A stretch of 64,000 nt of DNA from Hymenobacter roseosalivarius DSM 11622 (GTDB lineage: Bacteria > Bacteroidota > Bacteroidia > Cytophagales > Hymenobacteraceae). A program made the translations under genes and the position numbers. Positions within the stretch are counted from its first letter, which is position 1. Each line of letters opens with the position of its first letter. The stretch spans positions 58 to 64,057 of the forward strand of contig NZ_FWWW01000070.1 of assembly GCF_900176135.1 (NCBI RefSeq), given 5' to 3'. The notes beneath the pieces are model-generated. The model saw only the letters and a list, made by a program, of their open reading frames with translations. It had not been told where the DNA came from and made no database searches. Shown in pieces: positions 44,537-52,845 of this stretch.

Positions 44537-46807
44537 TTATAGCGGCTTGTTATAAGTCTGGGCGTCAACAATGGCTATAGCTGTCATATTCACTATTTCG
44601 CGTACCGAAGCACCAAGCTGCAAAACGTGTACAGGCTTGCGCATGCCCATCAGTACCGGCCCGATTACTTCCGCGCCTCCTATTTCCTGCAGCACTTTAT
44701 AGGCAATGTTACCCGATACCACATTAGGAAAAATGAGGGTATTGGCCCCTTGTTCTGCCAGCTCTGAGAAGGGATAATGCTCGCGCAATAGCTGGGGGTT
44801 CAACGCCGTGTTGGCCTGCATTTCCCCATCCAGAATAAGATCGGGGTAGCGCTTCTTAGCTAACTCAGTAGCTAAGCGTGCTTTATCAGGCAATGCGCCC
44901 CGATTGGAGCCGAAGTTGGAGTAGCTGAGCACCGCAATGCGAGGCTCGGTATCGAAAAAGCGGACGCCCCGCGCCGTCAAGCCAATAATATCCACCATTT
45001 CCTCGGCCGTGGGGTCGATGTTTACGGTGGTATCAGCAAAGAAGAACGGTCCCTTGCGGTGCTGGATAATGTACATGCCCGCTACGCGCTGCACGCCATC
45101 TTCTACCCCAATAACCTGCAACGCTGGCGTGATAGACTGCCCATAATCCTTGGTCAAGCCGGTGATAAAAGCATCAGCCTGTCCGGTTTCGAGCATCATA
45201 GCACCGTAGTAATTTCGCTCGCGCAGCAGGCGTCGTCCTTCATAGAGTGTAATGCCGCGCCGCTTCCGCTTCTGGTACAGCAATTCAGCAAACTCCGCCC
45301 GCTGCTCGTCTTCTTCCAGAATATCAATGATTTGACAGCTTTCCAGATCGAGGCTATTGGCGCGGGCTATCTCCTCAATCTTCTTGCGGTTGCCGAGCAG
45401 AATAGGAAAGGCAATACCCTCATCGTGCAGAATCTGAGCGGCTTTGAGCACTTTATACGTATCGGCTTCCGCAAATACCACGCGCTTCGGATTAGAGCGG
45501 GCTGCGCTGGTGATGCGGTTCATCAGCTTCTGATTCACACCTAGGCGGGCCCGCAAATCATCCTCGTAGGCATTCCAATCAGTAATGGATTGGCGAGCCG
45601 ACCCGCTTTCCATCGCGGCCCGCGCTACGGCCGGCGAGATGGTCGTAATCAGGCGAGGATCAAGAGGCTTGGGAATCAAATAAGTGCGTCCAAAAGCCAG
45701 CGTATTGTCACCGTACGCTTTATTCACCATGTCCGGCACGGGCTCCTTGGCCAGGTGAGCCAGCGCATGCACGGCGGCCAGCTTCATGGCTTCGTTAATC
45801 TCAGTAGCACGCACGTCCAAAGCCCCCCGGAAAATGTAGGGGAAGCCCAGCACGTTGTTCACCTGATTAGGATGGTCGGAGCGGCCAGTGGCCATAATCA
45901 GATCGGGCCGGGTAGCCATGGCTACTTCGTACTCAATCTCCGGGTTTGGGTTGGCTAACGCAAATACGATAGGATTGTCGGCCATGCGCAGCAGCAGCTC
46001 GGGCGGCAGCACGTTAGCCGCCGACAAGCCCAGAAATACATCGGCTCCCTCCAGCGCTTCGGCCAGAGCAGTTACAGGGCGTTGCGTAGCAAACTGCATC
46101 TGCAAATCGGCCAGATCGGTACGCTCCGCGTTGATAACGCCCTTGATATCAAACACTACTACGTTTTCGACCTTGAGTCCGAGCGCCAGGTATAACCGCA
46201 GACACGATATAGCTGCTGCCCCAGCGCCACTTACGACCAGCTTAATTTCTTCAATTTTTTTGCCCACGACCTCCAGCGCATTCAGCAGCGCGGCCGACGA
46301 AATGATGGCCGTGCCGTGTTGGTCGTCGTGCATAAGCGGGATATTCATTTTCTCCCGCAACTCCGTCTCAATCCGAAAGCACTCCGGCGCTTTGATATCC
46401 TCTAAGTTGATGCCGCCAAACGTGGGCTCCAGGGATTTTACGATGCGAATAAACTCATCGGGGTCTGTGGCGTCAATCTCGATATCAAAGCAGTCAATAC
46501 CGGCGAACTTCTTGAACAGCACGCCTTTACCCTCCATCACGGGCTTGGACGCATCAGGCCCGATATTACCCAAACCCAGCACTGCCGTACCATTGGAGAT
46601 GACGCCTACCAGGTTGCCTTTGGCCGTGTATTTATAGACGTCTTCCTTATTAGCGGCAATGGCCAGGCAAGGCTCGGCTACACCAGGTGAATAAGCCAAG
46701 GCCAGATCGAGTTGGGTACTAAGTGGCTTGGTAGGTACTACTTCAATCTTACCCGCTGGGGTACGGGAATGGTAATCGAGGGCTTCCTGTTTGTTGATTT
46801 TCAGCAT
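44537..46807 (-). CDS. maeB: NADP-dependent malic enzyme with phosphotransacetylase-like domain
   Basis: Malic enzyme decarboxylates malate to pyruvate with reduction of NAD(P). The 756-residue MaeB-type protein has an N-terminal malic domain (LALAYSPGVAEPCLAI, MHDDQHGTA) and a Rossmann segment (LVVSGAGAAAISCLRLYLALG, core SGAGAAAIS). From about residue 430 to the end there is a phosphate acetyl/butyryltransferase-like domain, thought to be regulatory (acetyl-CoA sensing) in this family. The ATG at 46807 (MLKINKQEALDYH) is chosen over one at 46846. It lies between hairpins at 44494 and 46903 and is probably its own unit. Confidence 0.95.
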   Translation of the reverse strand: MLKINKQEALDYHSRTPAGKIEVVPTKPLSTQLDLALAYSPGVAEPCLAIAANKEDVYKYTAKGNLVGVISNGTAVLGLGNIGPDASKPVMEGKGVLFKKFAGIDCFDIEIDATDPDEFIRIVKSLEPTFGGINLEDIKAPECFRIETELREKMNIPLMHDDQHGTAIISSAALLNALEVVGKKIEEIKLVVSGAGAAAISCLRLYLALGLKVENVVVFDIKGVINAERTDLADLQMQFATQRPVTALAEALEGADVFLGLSAANVLPPELLLRMADNPIVFALANPNPEIEYEVAMATRPDLIMATGRSDHPNQVNNVLGFPYIFRGALDVRATEINEAMKLAAVHALAHLAKEPVPDMVNKAYGDNTLAFGRTYLIPKPLDPRLITTISPAVARAAMESGSARQSITDWNAYEDDLRARLGVNQKLMNRITSAARSNPKRVVFAEADTYKVLKAAQILHDEGIAFPILLGNRKKIEEIARANSLDLESCQIIDILEEDEQRAEFAELLYQKRKRRGITLYEGRRLLRERNYYGAMMLETGQADAFITGLTKDYGQSITPALQVIGVEDGVQRVAGMYIIQHRKGPFFFADTTVNIDPTAEEMVDIIGLTARGVRFFDTEPRIAVLSYSNFGSNRGALPDKARLATELAKKRYPDLILDGEMQANTALNPQLLREHYPFSELAEQGANTLIFPNVVSGNIAYKVLQEIGGAEVIGPVLMGMRKPVHVLQLGASVREIVNMTAIAIVDAQTYNKPL

Positions 46808-46902
46808 TACCAAAGGAGGTCGGGTGAGAGGTGTAGGGCGGGGCAACCAATAAGCAAGTTGGGGCGAATTTGCCCGGAATCAAAGTTGAGGTAAGACAAC
46901 TA

Positions 46903-46950
46903 TATTCAAAAAAGCCCCCCAGCGCAGGGTCTGGGGGGCTTTTTTGAATA
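46903..46950. terminator. 20-bp perfect terminator made of two G6C words
   Basis: Arms 46903-46922 and 46931-46950 are perfectly complementary over 20 bp with an 8-base loop. Each arm contains AAAAAAGCCCCCC or its complement. It follows the lytic transglycosylase gene on the minus strand by 24 bases. Confidence 0.88.
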
Positions 46951-46973
46951 ATGCGACTATAATATTACAACCC

Positions 46974-49016
46974 TCACCGGGCTACAATCAGCTGTTGGCC
47001 GGGCTTCACCGCGTCTGACTTCAGGTTGTTGAGCTTGCGCAGCTGGTCTACTGTTACGCCCTCGTAGCGGCGCGAGATGTTGTAGAGCGTATCACCGGGC
47101 TGCACCAGATGCACCTTTTTTATGGCGGCCCGGCTGGGAGATTCTTTAGGGCTAGGTTGGGTTGAGGCTACACGCTGAATTGGCTCCTCGGTGGACCGGG
47201 GGGCATTCTGCGCTACTCCTTCCACGTTAGCCGGTATATAGAAAACCAGCTTCTGACCCGGTGATAAGCCAACTGATTTAAGCTGATTCCAGGCCATTAG
47301 CTGCGCCACGCTTACCCCATTAGTGCGAGCCAGCTTTTCCAGAAAATCACCTTTCCGCACGATGTATTCCGTGGGTAAGCTGTCCTGCGCTATTTCTGCG
47401 GTAGCATCAAACGTAGTGCCGCTAGCCACTATTCCCGCATCAGCTGTGGCAGTAGCAGCTACTGGCTTTACCGCAACCACCTTATTGCTTGGAGTTGCTG
47501 CAACTTGCTCTAGTATAGCTACTTCAGCCGGGGTTGTATCCTCTCTATCTTCTTCTGCTTGGGGTATTTTTGCGGGCGAAGCCTTAACTACCGTGGGGGC
47601 TGTTTTTACACCTACTAACGGCAGCTTTTCTGGTACAGTCAGCCTGTTAGCCACCACCATTTTTTTGCTGGGTGCGGCCTTTTCAATTATTGGAATCAGA
47701 ACGACCAGCTGTCGCTTAGGCACCAACGCTTTGCCGCGCTGCAAGCTATTCCAGCCGGCCAGCTGAGCGGGCGTTACATCGTAGCGGGCTGCTATGCCTC
47801 GCACGGTCTCTCCGCGCTTAACAGTATGACTTACTTTGCGGAAGTGTGGCTCGGCTGCTGGTGCACGGCTGTTAGTTGCTGCTACAGCCCTAGAAGTGAA
47901 GTTGAACCCTTGAAAATCAGGCAGGCGTGGTGCAAGCGGAGAGGGGGGAGGTACAGATACTTTGCAAAAATCCAGGAATAGATTCCGGTCCTGGGCCGCA
48001 AGCTCCTGCCGCACCCGCACGGGTACCTTAAGGGAATAATTGCGGAGCGTTTCGGGGATATAAGGCTTGCGTAGCTCAGGATTATGGTGCGAAATAGCTG
48101 CCGAGTCGAGCCCAAACTGCGCCGAAAACTTGCGCAAATCCAGCGACCGACCAGAGATGAGCAATGTATCCATAGGCTCAGCATACTGATACCGCAGCGA
48201 ATCGGAGTGCAGCTTATGCTCACGAGCGTATTGCAAGGTGTAAAATGTAGCCGTAAACGTGGGCACATAATTGCGCGTCTCTTTGGGCAGATAAGGATAG
48301 ATGGCCCAGAAATCCCGCTTGCCACCAGCTTTCGCAATGGCCCTGCGGATGTTGCCCGAGCCGTAGTTATAGGCGGCTAACACTAACTCCCAGTCGCCAA
48401 ACATGCGGTACAAGTCGCGCAGGTACTTGCAGGCTGCTTCCGTCGATTTCTCCGGGTCCATGCGCTCATCAACGTATTCATTGCGCACGAGCCGCAGGTC
48501 GCTGGCCGTGGGTCCCATGAATTGCCACAGGCCCAAGGCCCCCACCCGTGATTTGGCCTGCGGTAGTAAAGACGATTCTACCACGGCCAAGTATTTCAGG
48601 TCCTGTGGTAGATTATATTTCGCCAGATACTTCTCAAACAAGGGGAAGTAAAGGTTCTGACGCTCCAGAATGCGCTGGGTATACTTTCGGTTGCGAACCG
48701 TAAAATAGTCCACGAAGCTCATTACAGAGCTATTGAAAAGATGCGGTACGTCCGTCTCAAGACAGCCGATACGGTCCGCAACCAAGTCGCGGACGGCGGG
48801 GGGCATTTGTAGCCAGCGGAGCCGTGCTGTATCGGGTAGCACTGACTCGATAAAGGCAAGCGTATCGGGCAGCAGCTCGATGGACACGCGGGTCGTGTCG
48901 TCGTTGGCGCGCCGCAGGTCCGGTTTCGGATTAGCGTGCTTTTGGGCCGCCGCTGGGCGGGCAACAGCAAGGGTCAGCAGAAAAAGGACGGCAGTGCGCA
49001 ACAACGATTTTTTCAT
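46974..49016 (-). CDS. MltD-like lytic transglycosylase with three LysM domains
   Basis: The 680-residue exported protein has a signal peptide (1-24). Its SLT domain has the catalytic Glu in VVESSLLPQAKSRVGALGLWQFM (E147; core ESSLLPQAKSRVGALGLWQF) and later NYGSGN. Three LysM peptidoglycan-binding modules follow: KRGETVRGIAARYDV, RKGDFLEKLARTNGV and QPGDTLYNISRRYEG, the last at the C-terminus. It cleaves peptidoglycan glycan strands. Its ATG shares one base with the gatA stop (TGATG), so translation is coupled. It is the last gene of the tatA-tatA-gatA operon. Confidence 0.93.
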   Translation of the reverse strand: MKKSLLRTAVLFLLTLAVARPAAAQKHANPKPDLRRANDDTTRVSIELLPDTLAFIESVLPDTARLRWLQMPPAVRDLVADRIGCLETDVPHLFNSSVMSFVDYFTVRNRKYTQRILERQNLYFPLFEKYLAKYNLPQDLKYLAVVESSLLPQAKSRVGALGLWQFMGPTASDLRLVRNEYVDERMDPEKSTEAACKYLRDLYRMFGDWELVLAAYNYGSGNIRRAIAKAGGKRDFWAIYPYLPKETRNYVPTFTATFYTLQYAREHKLHSDSLRYQYAEPMDTLLISGRSLDLRKFSAQFGLDSAAISHHNPELRKPYIPETLRNYSLKVPVRVRQELAAQDRNLFLDFCKVSVPPPSPLAPRLPDFQGFNFTSRAVAATNSRAPAAEPHFRKVSHTVKRGETVRGIAARYDVTPAQLAGWNSLQRGKALVPKRQLVVLIPIIEKAAPSKKMVVANRLTVPEKLPLVGVKTAPTVVKASPAKIPQAEEDREDTTPAEVAILEQVAATPSNKVVAVKPVAATATADAGIVASGTTFDATAEIAQDSLPTEYIVRKGDFLEKLARTNGVSVAQLMAWNQLKSVGLSPGQKLVFYIPANVEGVAQNAPRSTEEPIQRVASTQPSPKESPSRAAIKKVHLVQPGDTLYNISRRYEGVTVDQLRKLNNLKSDAVKPGQQLIVAR

Positions 49017-50455
49017 CAGGGCAAAACAGGCGTGAGCGATTCCGTTACAGATTTGGCGAAGGCCAGTAGATGCTCTTCACGGAAAGCTCCGCTTAGAATT
49101 TGCAGCCCAATGGGCAACCCCGCCGCGTCATGCCCGGCCGGTACCGATATCGCTGGCACGCCGGCCAGCGAAGCTTGTACCGTGAAAATGTCAGCCAGGT
49201 ACATAGCTAGCGTATCCTTCTCGTTCTCCCCAATCCGGAACGCCGTGGTAGGCGTGGTCGGAAGCACCAGAAAATCGTACTGACGCAGCAGCTCGTCCGT
49301 TTTCTCCTTGATCAAACGCCGGACCCGCTGCGCTTTAGTATAGTAGGCGTCGTAATAATCAGCTGATAATACAAAGGTTCCCAGCAAGATACGGCGTTGT
49401 ACCTCAGGGCCAAACCCTTGTGCCCGGGTTTTTTTGTACAGCGACTCCAAATCTGTCGCGTCTGGAGCGCGGTATCCAAACTTCACTCCGTCGTAACGGC
49501 TCAGGTTGGAGCTGGCTTCCGCCGTTGTCAGGATATAGTAAGAAGGAACGATATAATCGAGATAGGGGAAGTCAACGGCCTCAACCACATGCCCTTGCCC
49601 GCGCAGTACGTCAAGCGCAGTTTCAGTGGCTGCCTTTATCTCCGGATTCAAGCCTGGACTCTCCATGCAGTCGCGGATGTAACCAATCCGTACATGAGGA
49701 GCAGGTTCTAGTAGCTCACTGTACGCCGGAACAGACTGCTGGCTGACGGTGCTATCGAAATTATCGGGGCCGGCCATTACCTCCAGCAGCAAGGCCGCGT
49801 CGTCGACAGAGTTGGTTAGCGTGCCAATCTGATCAAAGGAAGAGGCATAGGCAACCAACCCATAGCGGGAAATTCGGGAGTAAGTCGGCTTAAAACCCAC
49901 TATGCCACAGAATGCCGCCGGCTGCCGTACAGAGCCACCCGTATCGGAGCCAATGGAAGCCAGGCAAAGATCGGCCTGTACAGCCACGGCGGAGCCACCG
50001 GAAGAGCCACCGGGTACCCGGTCGGGGTCGATGGCATTGCGGGCGGGGCCAAAATAGGACGTCTCGTTGGAGGCACCCATAGCAAACTCATCGCAGTTTT
50101 GCCGGCCGATAATGATGGCATCCGCGTCGATCAGGCGCTGTACGGCCGTACCGGTGTAAAGCGACTTAAACCCGTCGAGAATATGGCTGCTGGATTGGAG
50201 CGAGTGGTCTTTGTACGCCAGCACGTCCTTCAGGCCAATAACCATCCCGGCTAGCTTACCAGCCGTACCAGCAGCTAGCTTGGCATCTACAGCGTCAGCC
50301 TGGGCTAGCGCCTCCTCAGTGAACACCTCCAGAAAGGCATTGAGGTGGCTTTGCTTCTGAATGTTGTTCAGATAATACTCCACGAGCTGACGACAGGTGG
50401 TAGTGCCTGCCGTCAGCTCGTCGTGAACTTCGGTAAGTGAATTAAAACGTCTCAA
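49016..50455 (-). CDS. gatA: Aspartyl/glutamyl-tRNA amidotransferase subunit A
   Basis: GatA supplies ammonia from glutamine for correction of Glu-tRNA(Gln). The amidase triad is seen as K76 (GLKDVLAY), cis-Ser S151 (GGSSGGSAVAV) and nucleophile S175 (GSDTGGSVRQP). This gives the same spacing as the well-studied Staphylococcus enzyme (79/154/178). That spacing and the family-like start RRFNSLTEVHDEL support TTG at 50455 (479 residues). An ATG at 50530 would add 25 unrelated residues and overlap the upstream tatA by 62 bases. gatB/gatC are not in the window. Confidence 0.95.
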   Translation of the reverse strand: MRRFNSLTEVHDELTAGTTTCRQLVEYYLNNIQKQSHLNAFLEVFTEEALAQADAVDAKLAAGTAGKLAGMVIGLKDVLAYKDHSLQSSSHILDGFKSLYTGTAVQRLIDADAIIIGRQNCDEFAMGASNETSYFGPARNAIDPDRVPGGSSGGSAVAVQADLCLASIGSDTGGSVRQPAAFCGIVGFKPTYSRISRYGLVAYASSFDQIGTLTNSVDDAALLLEVMAGPDNFDSTVSQQSVPAYSELLEPAPHVRIGYIRDCMESPGLNPEIKAATETALDVLRGQGHVVEAVDFPYLDYIVPSYYILTTAEASSNLSRYDGVKFGYRAPDATDLESLYKKTRAQGFGPEVQRRILLGTFVLSADYYDAYYTKAQRVRRLIKEKTDELLRQYDFLVLPTTPTTAFRIGENEKDTLAMYLADIFTVQASLAGVPAISVPAGHDAAGLPIGLQILSGAFREEHLLAFAKSVTESLTPVLP

Positions 50456-50468
50456 GGGATGCGGGCAA

Positions 50469-50870
50469 TCAATTGGCTGACTGGTCGAGGCGAGACCGCT
50501 CGGGAGTGGGCTGGGGGGCAATTCCACCATCCATAGGCGGTGCTAATGTCGTTTCTGCAATCGGCTCAGTCGACGATACGGATGTTATAGTGGACTGCTC
50601 CAGAGTAGACTGCTGTACTGGCGTGTCATAGGTAGGAGCAGTATAGGCAGTGGGCTGCTGATAAGGCTGGTTCTGTTTGGGCAGACCCGCGTTTTCAATC
50701 TCACTGCGGATTTCACTGGATGCATCCTTAAACTCACGTATGCCCTTACCCAAGCCACGCGCCAGCTCTGGAATTTTATTGGCACCGAAGAAGATGAGAA
50801 TGACGACCAAAATCAGCATGATTTCGCCGCCGCCAAGGTCGCCCAAGAACAGGAAGAGAGGAGTACTCAT
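50469..50870 (-). CDS. tatA: TatA/TatE-family twin-arginine translocase subunit, long tail
   Basis: The 133-residue protein has the TatA layout: a short N-terminus, one membrane helix (EIMLILVVILIFFGANKIPEL), then the amphipathic helix ([18 protein letters not shown]). An unusually long, Pro/Thr/Gln-rich tail of about 75 residues follows. TatA oligomers form the pore-like element of the Tat export system. It lies 10 bases after a second, shorter tatA. No tatC is present in the window. The gene starts at the ATG at 50870. Confidence 0.9.
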   Translation of the reverse strand: MSTPLFLFLGDLGGGEIMLILVVILIFFGANKIPELARGLGKGIREFKDASSEIRSEIENAGLPKQNQPYQQPTAYTAPTYDTPVQQSTLEQSTITSVSSTEPIAETTLAPPMDGGIAPQPTPERSRLDQSAN

Positions 50871-50880
50871 GGCTTAATGC

Positions 50881-51102
50881 TTACAGTCGTGGGTTGGTAG
50901 GATCGTTTGGATTCACCGGCCGGTCCCGAAACTCGGGCTTATCTTCTTTGGTAGCATCCTTAAACTCACGAATGCCTTTGCCAAGGCCTTTGGCCAACTC
51001 CGGGATCTTGCGGGCCCCGAAGAGTAGGATAATGACGAATAAGATCAGCAATATTTCGGTCGTACCGAAGTTGCCAATCAGGAAAAGCGAACCAAATGTC
51101 AT
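50881..51102 (-). CDS. tatA: TatA-family twin-arginine translocase subunit, short form
   Basis: The 73-residue protein has a membrane helix ([23 protein letters not shown]), the conserved FGARKIPEL hinge and the amphipathic helix [15 protein letters not shown] short charged tail ends in NPRL. It is the first gene of the operon and is closely related to the next tatA over about 45 residues, so tandem duplication is likely. A near-match -7 box (TACCTTTA, complement of 51173-51180) lies upstream. Confidence 0.92.
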   Translation of the reverse strand: MTFGSLFLIGNFGTTEILLILFVIILLFGARKIPELAKGLGKGIREFKDATKEDKPEFRDRPVNPNDPTNPRL

Positions 51103-51440
51103 AATGGGAGGCGCTCAGGCCGTTTGGGAGAAACAAACCAAGTATACGCAAGTCGATACGCGACAGGATTGGTAAAGGTACCAGTTAATTTTAAAAATTG
51201 CAGCGGATAGACACCTTAGTTTGAGAACAGATGGGTGGTCTACTCGAACAACCCTGAATCCATTACCTGTGTTTTTGCCGTAGTAGAACTTTAAATATAG
51301 TCGACTTGAAATTCGTTTAACGCGCAAAATCCTGATTTCATCGCTTCAAATTAATGCTTCGTGTCCTAACTATGATTACTTTGTACTAGCTATCTGTCTT
51401 TGGATTCAAAGTTTAAGAGTCATCCTTTTTGCCTTGTCCT
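51103..51440. other. Divergent intergenic region between tatA and a regulator
   Basis: The 338 bases hold no gene that I can support. Near-match -7 boxes exist for both directions: TACCTTTA for tatA on the minus strand, and TTACTTTG near 51376 and TGTCTTTG near 51394 for the regulator. Confidence 0.4.
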
Positions 51441-52409
51441 ATGTCTGCTAAGCCTGTCTCATACACCAATCCTTCTTCACTTCCCTTTGCCGCCTTGGGT
51501 AAAGAAAGCGAGGCCGTTCGGTTGGAGGTACTGCGCAATTATCAGATTCTGGATACGCCACCAGAGCAAGTGTTCGATGATCTGGCTCAGTTGGCCGGCT
51601 TTATTTGTGGAACTCCTATCTCATTGGTCTCACTGATAGATGCTGACCGCCAATGGTTTAAAGCGAAAGTAGGATGGGATGAGAGCGAGAGTACGAAGCG
51701 AGAACTAGCCTTTTGCCAGCACACGATACTAGGCGAAGATGTGTTCGAGATTGAGGATACCACGAAGGATCCGATGTTTTGTAATAATCCGCTGGTAACG
51801 GCTGCTCCAAGCATTCGCTTCTACGTGGGAGCTCCGCTGATCACGCCCGAAGGCGTTCCGCTTGGTACTATTTGCGCCCTCGATACCGTACCGCACCGCC
51901 TCACCGAGGAACAGCGGAATGCATTGCGCATTGTGGCCCGTGAGGTGGTCTCGCACCTGGAGCTGCGCCGGGCGCGCCAGCAGTTGGAACAGGAACAGCG
52001 CAAGCTGGATGGCCTGCTCCGTATGGCTAACGATGCAGCTGAGTCCTTATACATGGGAAGCAGGGCCGAGATTTTTATTAAGCAGGATAATAAGCTCCTG
52101 CGGGTAGAAACGGTTGATATTCGCTACGTGGAGGCCCTCGGCGACTATGTAAATATCTATGTAGCTAAGGAGCGCTATACCGTATACAGCACCATGAAGG
52201 AGTTGGAGGCGAAGCTGCCGGCGCGCGATTTTGTGCGTGTACATCGCAAATACATCGTGCGGCTCGATTGCATCGTAGCTATCGAATCCGATTTTGCCCT
52301 CATTGAGGGCGCCCGCAACTTGCACTTGGATAGCGGAAGCAATACGCTGCCTATTCCTATTGGCAATTCTTATAAGTCGGTATTAATGAGCCGGCTCAAT
52401 TTAGTCTAG
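51441..52409 (+). CDS. GAF-LytTR transcriptional regulator
   Basis: The 322-residue protein joins an N-terminal GAF sensor domain to a LytTR DNA-binding domain. The GAF domain spans about 22-180 and includes FDDLAQLAGFICGTPISLVSLI (core CGTPISLVSLID), FCQHTI, FYVGAPL and PLGTICALDT. A coiled linker (about 175-205) follows. The LytTR domain spans about 212-320 (VDIRYVEALGDYVNIYV, FVRVHRKYIV). Typical LytTR regulators have a receiver domain, so a GAF-sensed small molecule or redox signal is inferred. The ATG at 51441 is chosen over a TTG at 51429. No kinase is adjacent. Confidence 0.9.
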   Translation: MSAKPVSYTNPSSLPFAALGKESEAVRLEVLRNYQILDTPPEQVFDDLAQLAGFICGTPISLVSLIDADRQWFKAKVGWDESESTKRELAFCQHTILGEDVFEIEDTTKDPMFCNNPLVTAAPSIRFYVGAPLITPEGVPLGTICALDTVPHRLTEEQRNALRIVAREVVSHLELRRARQQLEQEQRKLDGLLRMANDAAESLYMGSRAEIFIKQDNKLLRVETVDIRYVEALGDYVNIYVAKERYTVYSTMKELEAKLPARDFVRVHRKYIVRLDCIVAIESDFALIEGARNLHLDSGSNTLPIPIGNSYKSVLMSRLNLV

Positions 52410-52525
52410 TAGCATCTGAATATTGCCAAACGGATATTTACTAAAAACTGTACCTTAAAAGACAATATTCACCGAGGAAATAAGGGAGTTCAGCGAATAG
52501 AATTTTTATACAATTAAAAAGATTA

Positions 52526-52669
52526 TATCTTTCGCCCTGTTATCGGAGGGTTTAACCTAAATGTAAGGCTGGAAAATCTTTCTTGGCTTACTCTTTAAGT
52601 TTAGTTTTTCGATAGCTAAGTTTGTTTTCATAGCTCAGAAAGGCACCGTGCACTGCACGGTGTTTTTTT
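52526..52669 (+). ncRNA. Candidate small RNA or long 3' UTR ending in a terminator
   Basis: TATCTTTC (one mismatch to TAnnTTTG) at 52526-52533 would start a transcript near 52540. A 9-bp perfect stem (CACCGTGCA/TGCACGGTG, 52644-52662) followed by seven Ts would end it near 52669. That gives roughly 130 bases with no start-stop frame of note. It could equally be the 3' UTR of the GAF-LytTR gene. I do not recognise the RNA family. Confidence 0.3.
52644..52669 (+). terminator. Intrinsic terminator
   Basis: A 9-bp perfect GC-rich stem with a one-base centre is followed by T7, far from any stop codon on this strand. Confidence 0.8.
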
Positions 52670-52811
52670 ATGCCCAGGATTTTGCTGTATTCCGGGGAAG
52701 CGCGGTGACACCCGCTGGTCTTTCTTAAGTTCAAAAATGAGGTAAGCAAGATTCAGTTCGTTAAGCAGGATGAAGGTAGGATTTCGCTTCCGGCAAATGC
52801 TGGATTGTCCG

Positions 52812-52819
52812 TAGGTTTG
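52812..52819 (+). promoter_or_regulatory. -7 element of the LD-carboxypeptidase gene
   Basis: TAGGTTTG matches TAnnTTTG perfectly, 26 bases before the ATG at 52846. No spaced TTG is found upstream. Confidence 0.55.
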
Positions 52820-52845
52820 CGGCCGGTCAAAATTTGCCCCCCGCT

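Larger units (their letters stand above)
52410..52845. other. Intergenic region with a terminator and possible small RNA
   Basis: No protein gene is seen in these 436 bases. They contain a near -7 box (TATCTTTC, 52526-52533), a hairpin terminator at 52644-52662 and a perfect -7 box for the next gene (52812-52819). The terminator is about 235 bases after the regulator's stop. Confidence 0.5.

Noticed and set aside
49900..50121. Short minus-strand frames inside gatA
   Set aside because: They overlap the conserved amidase signature in another frame.
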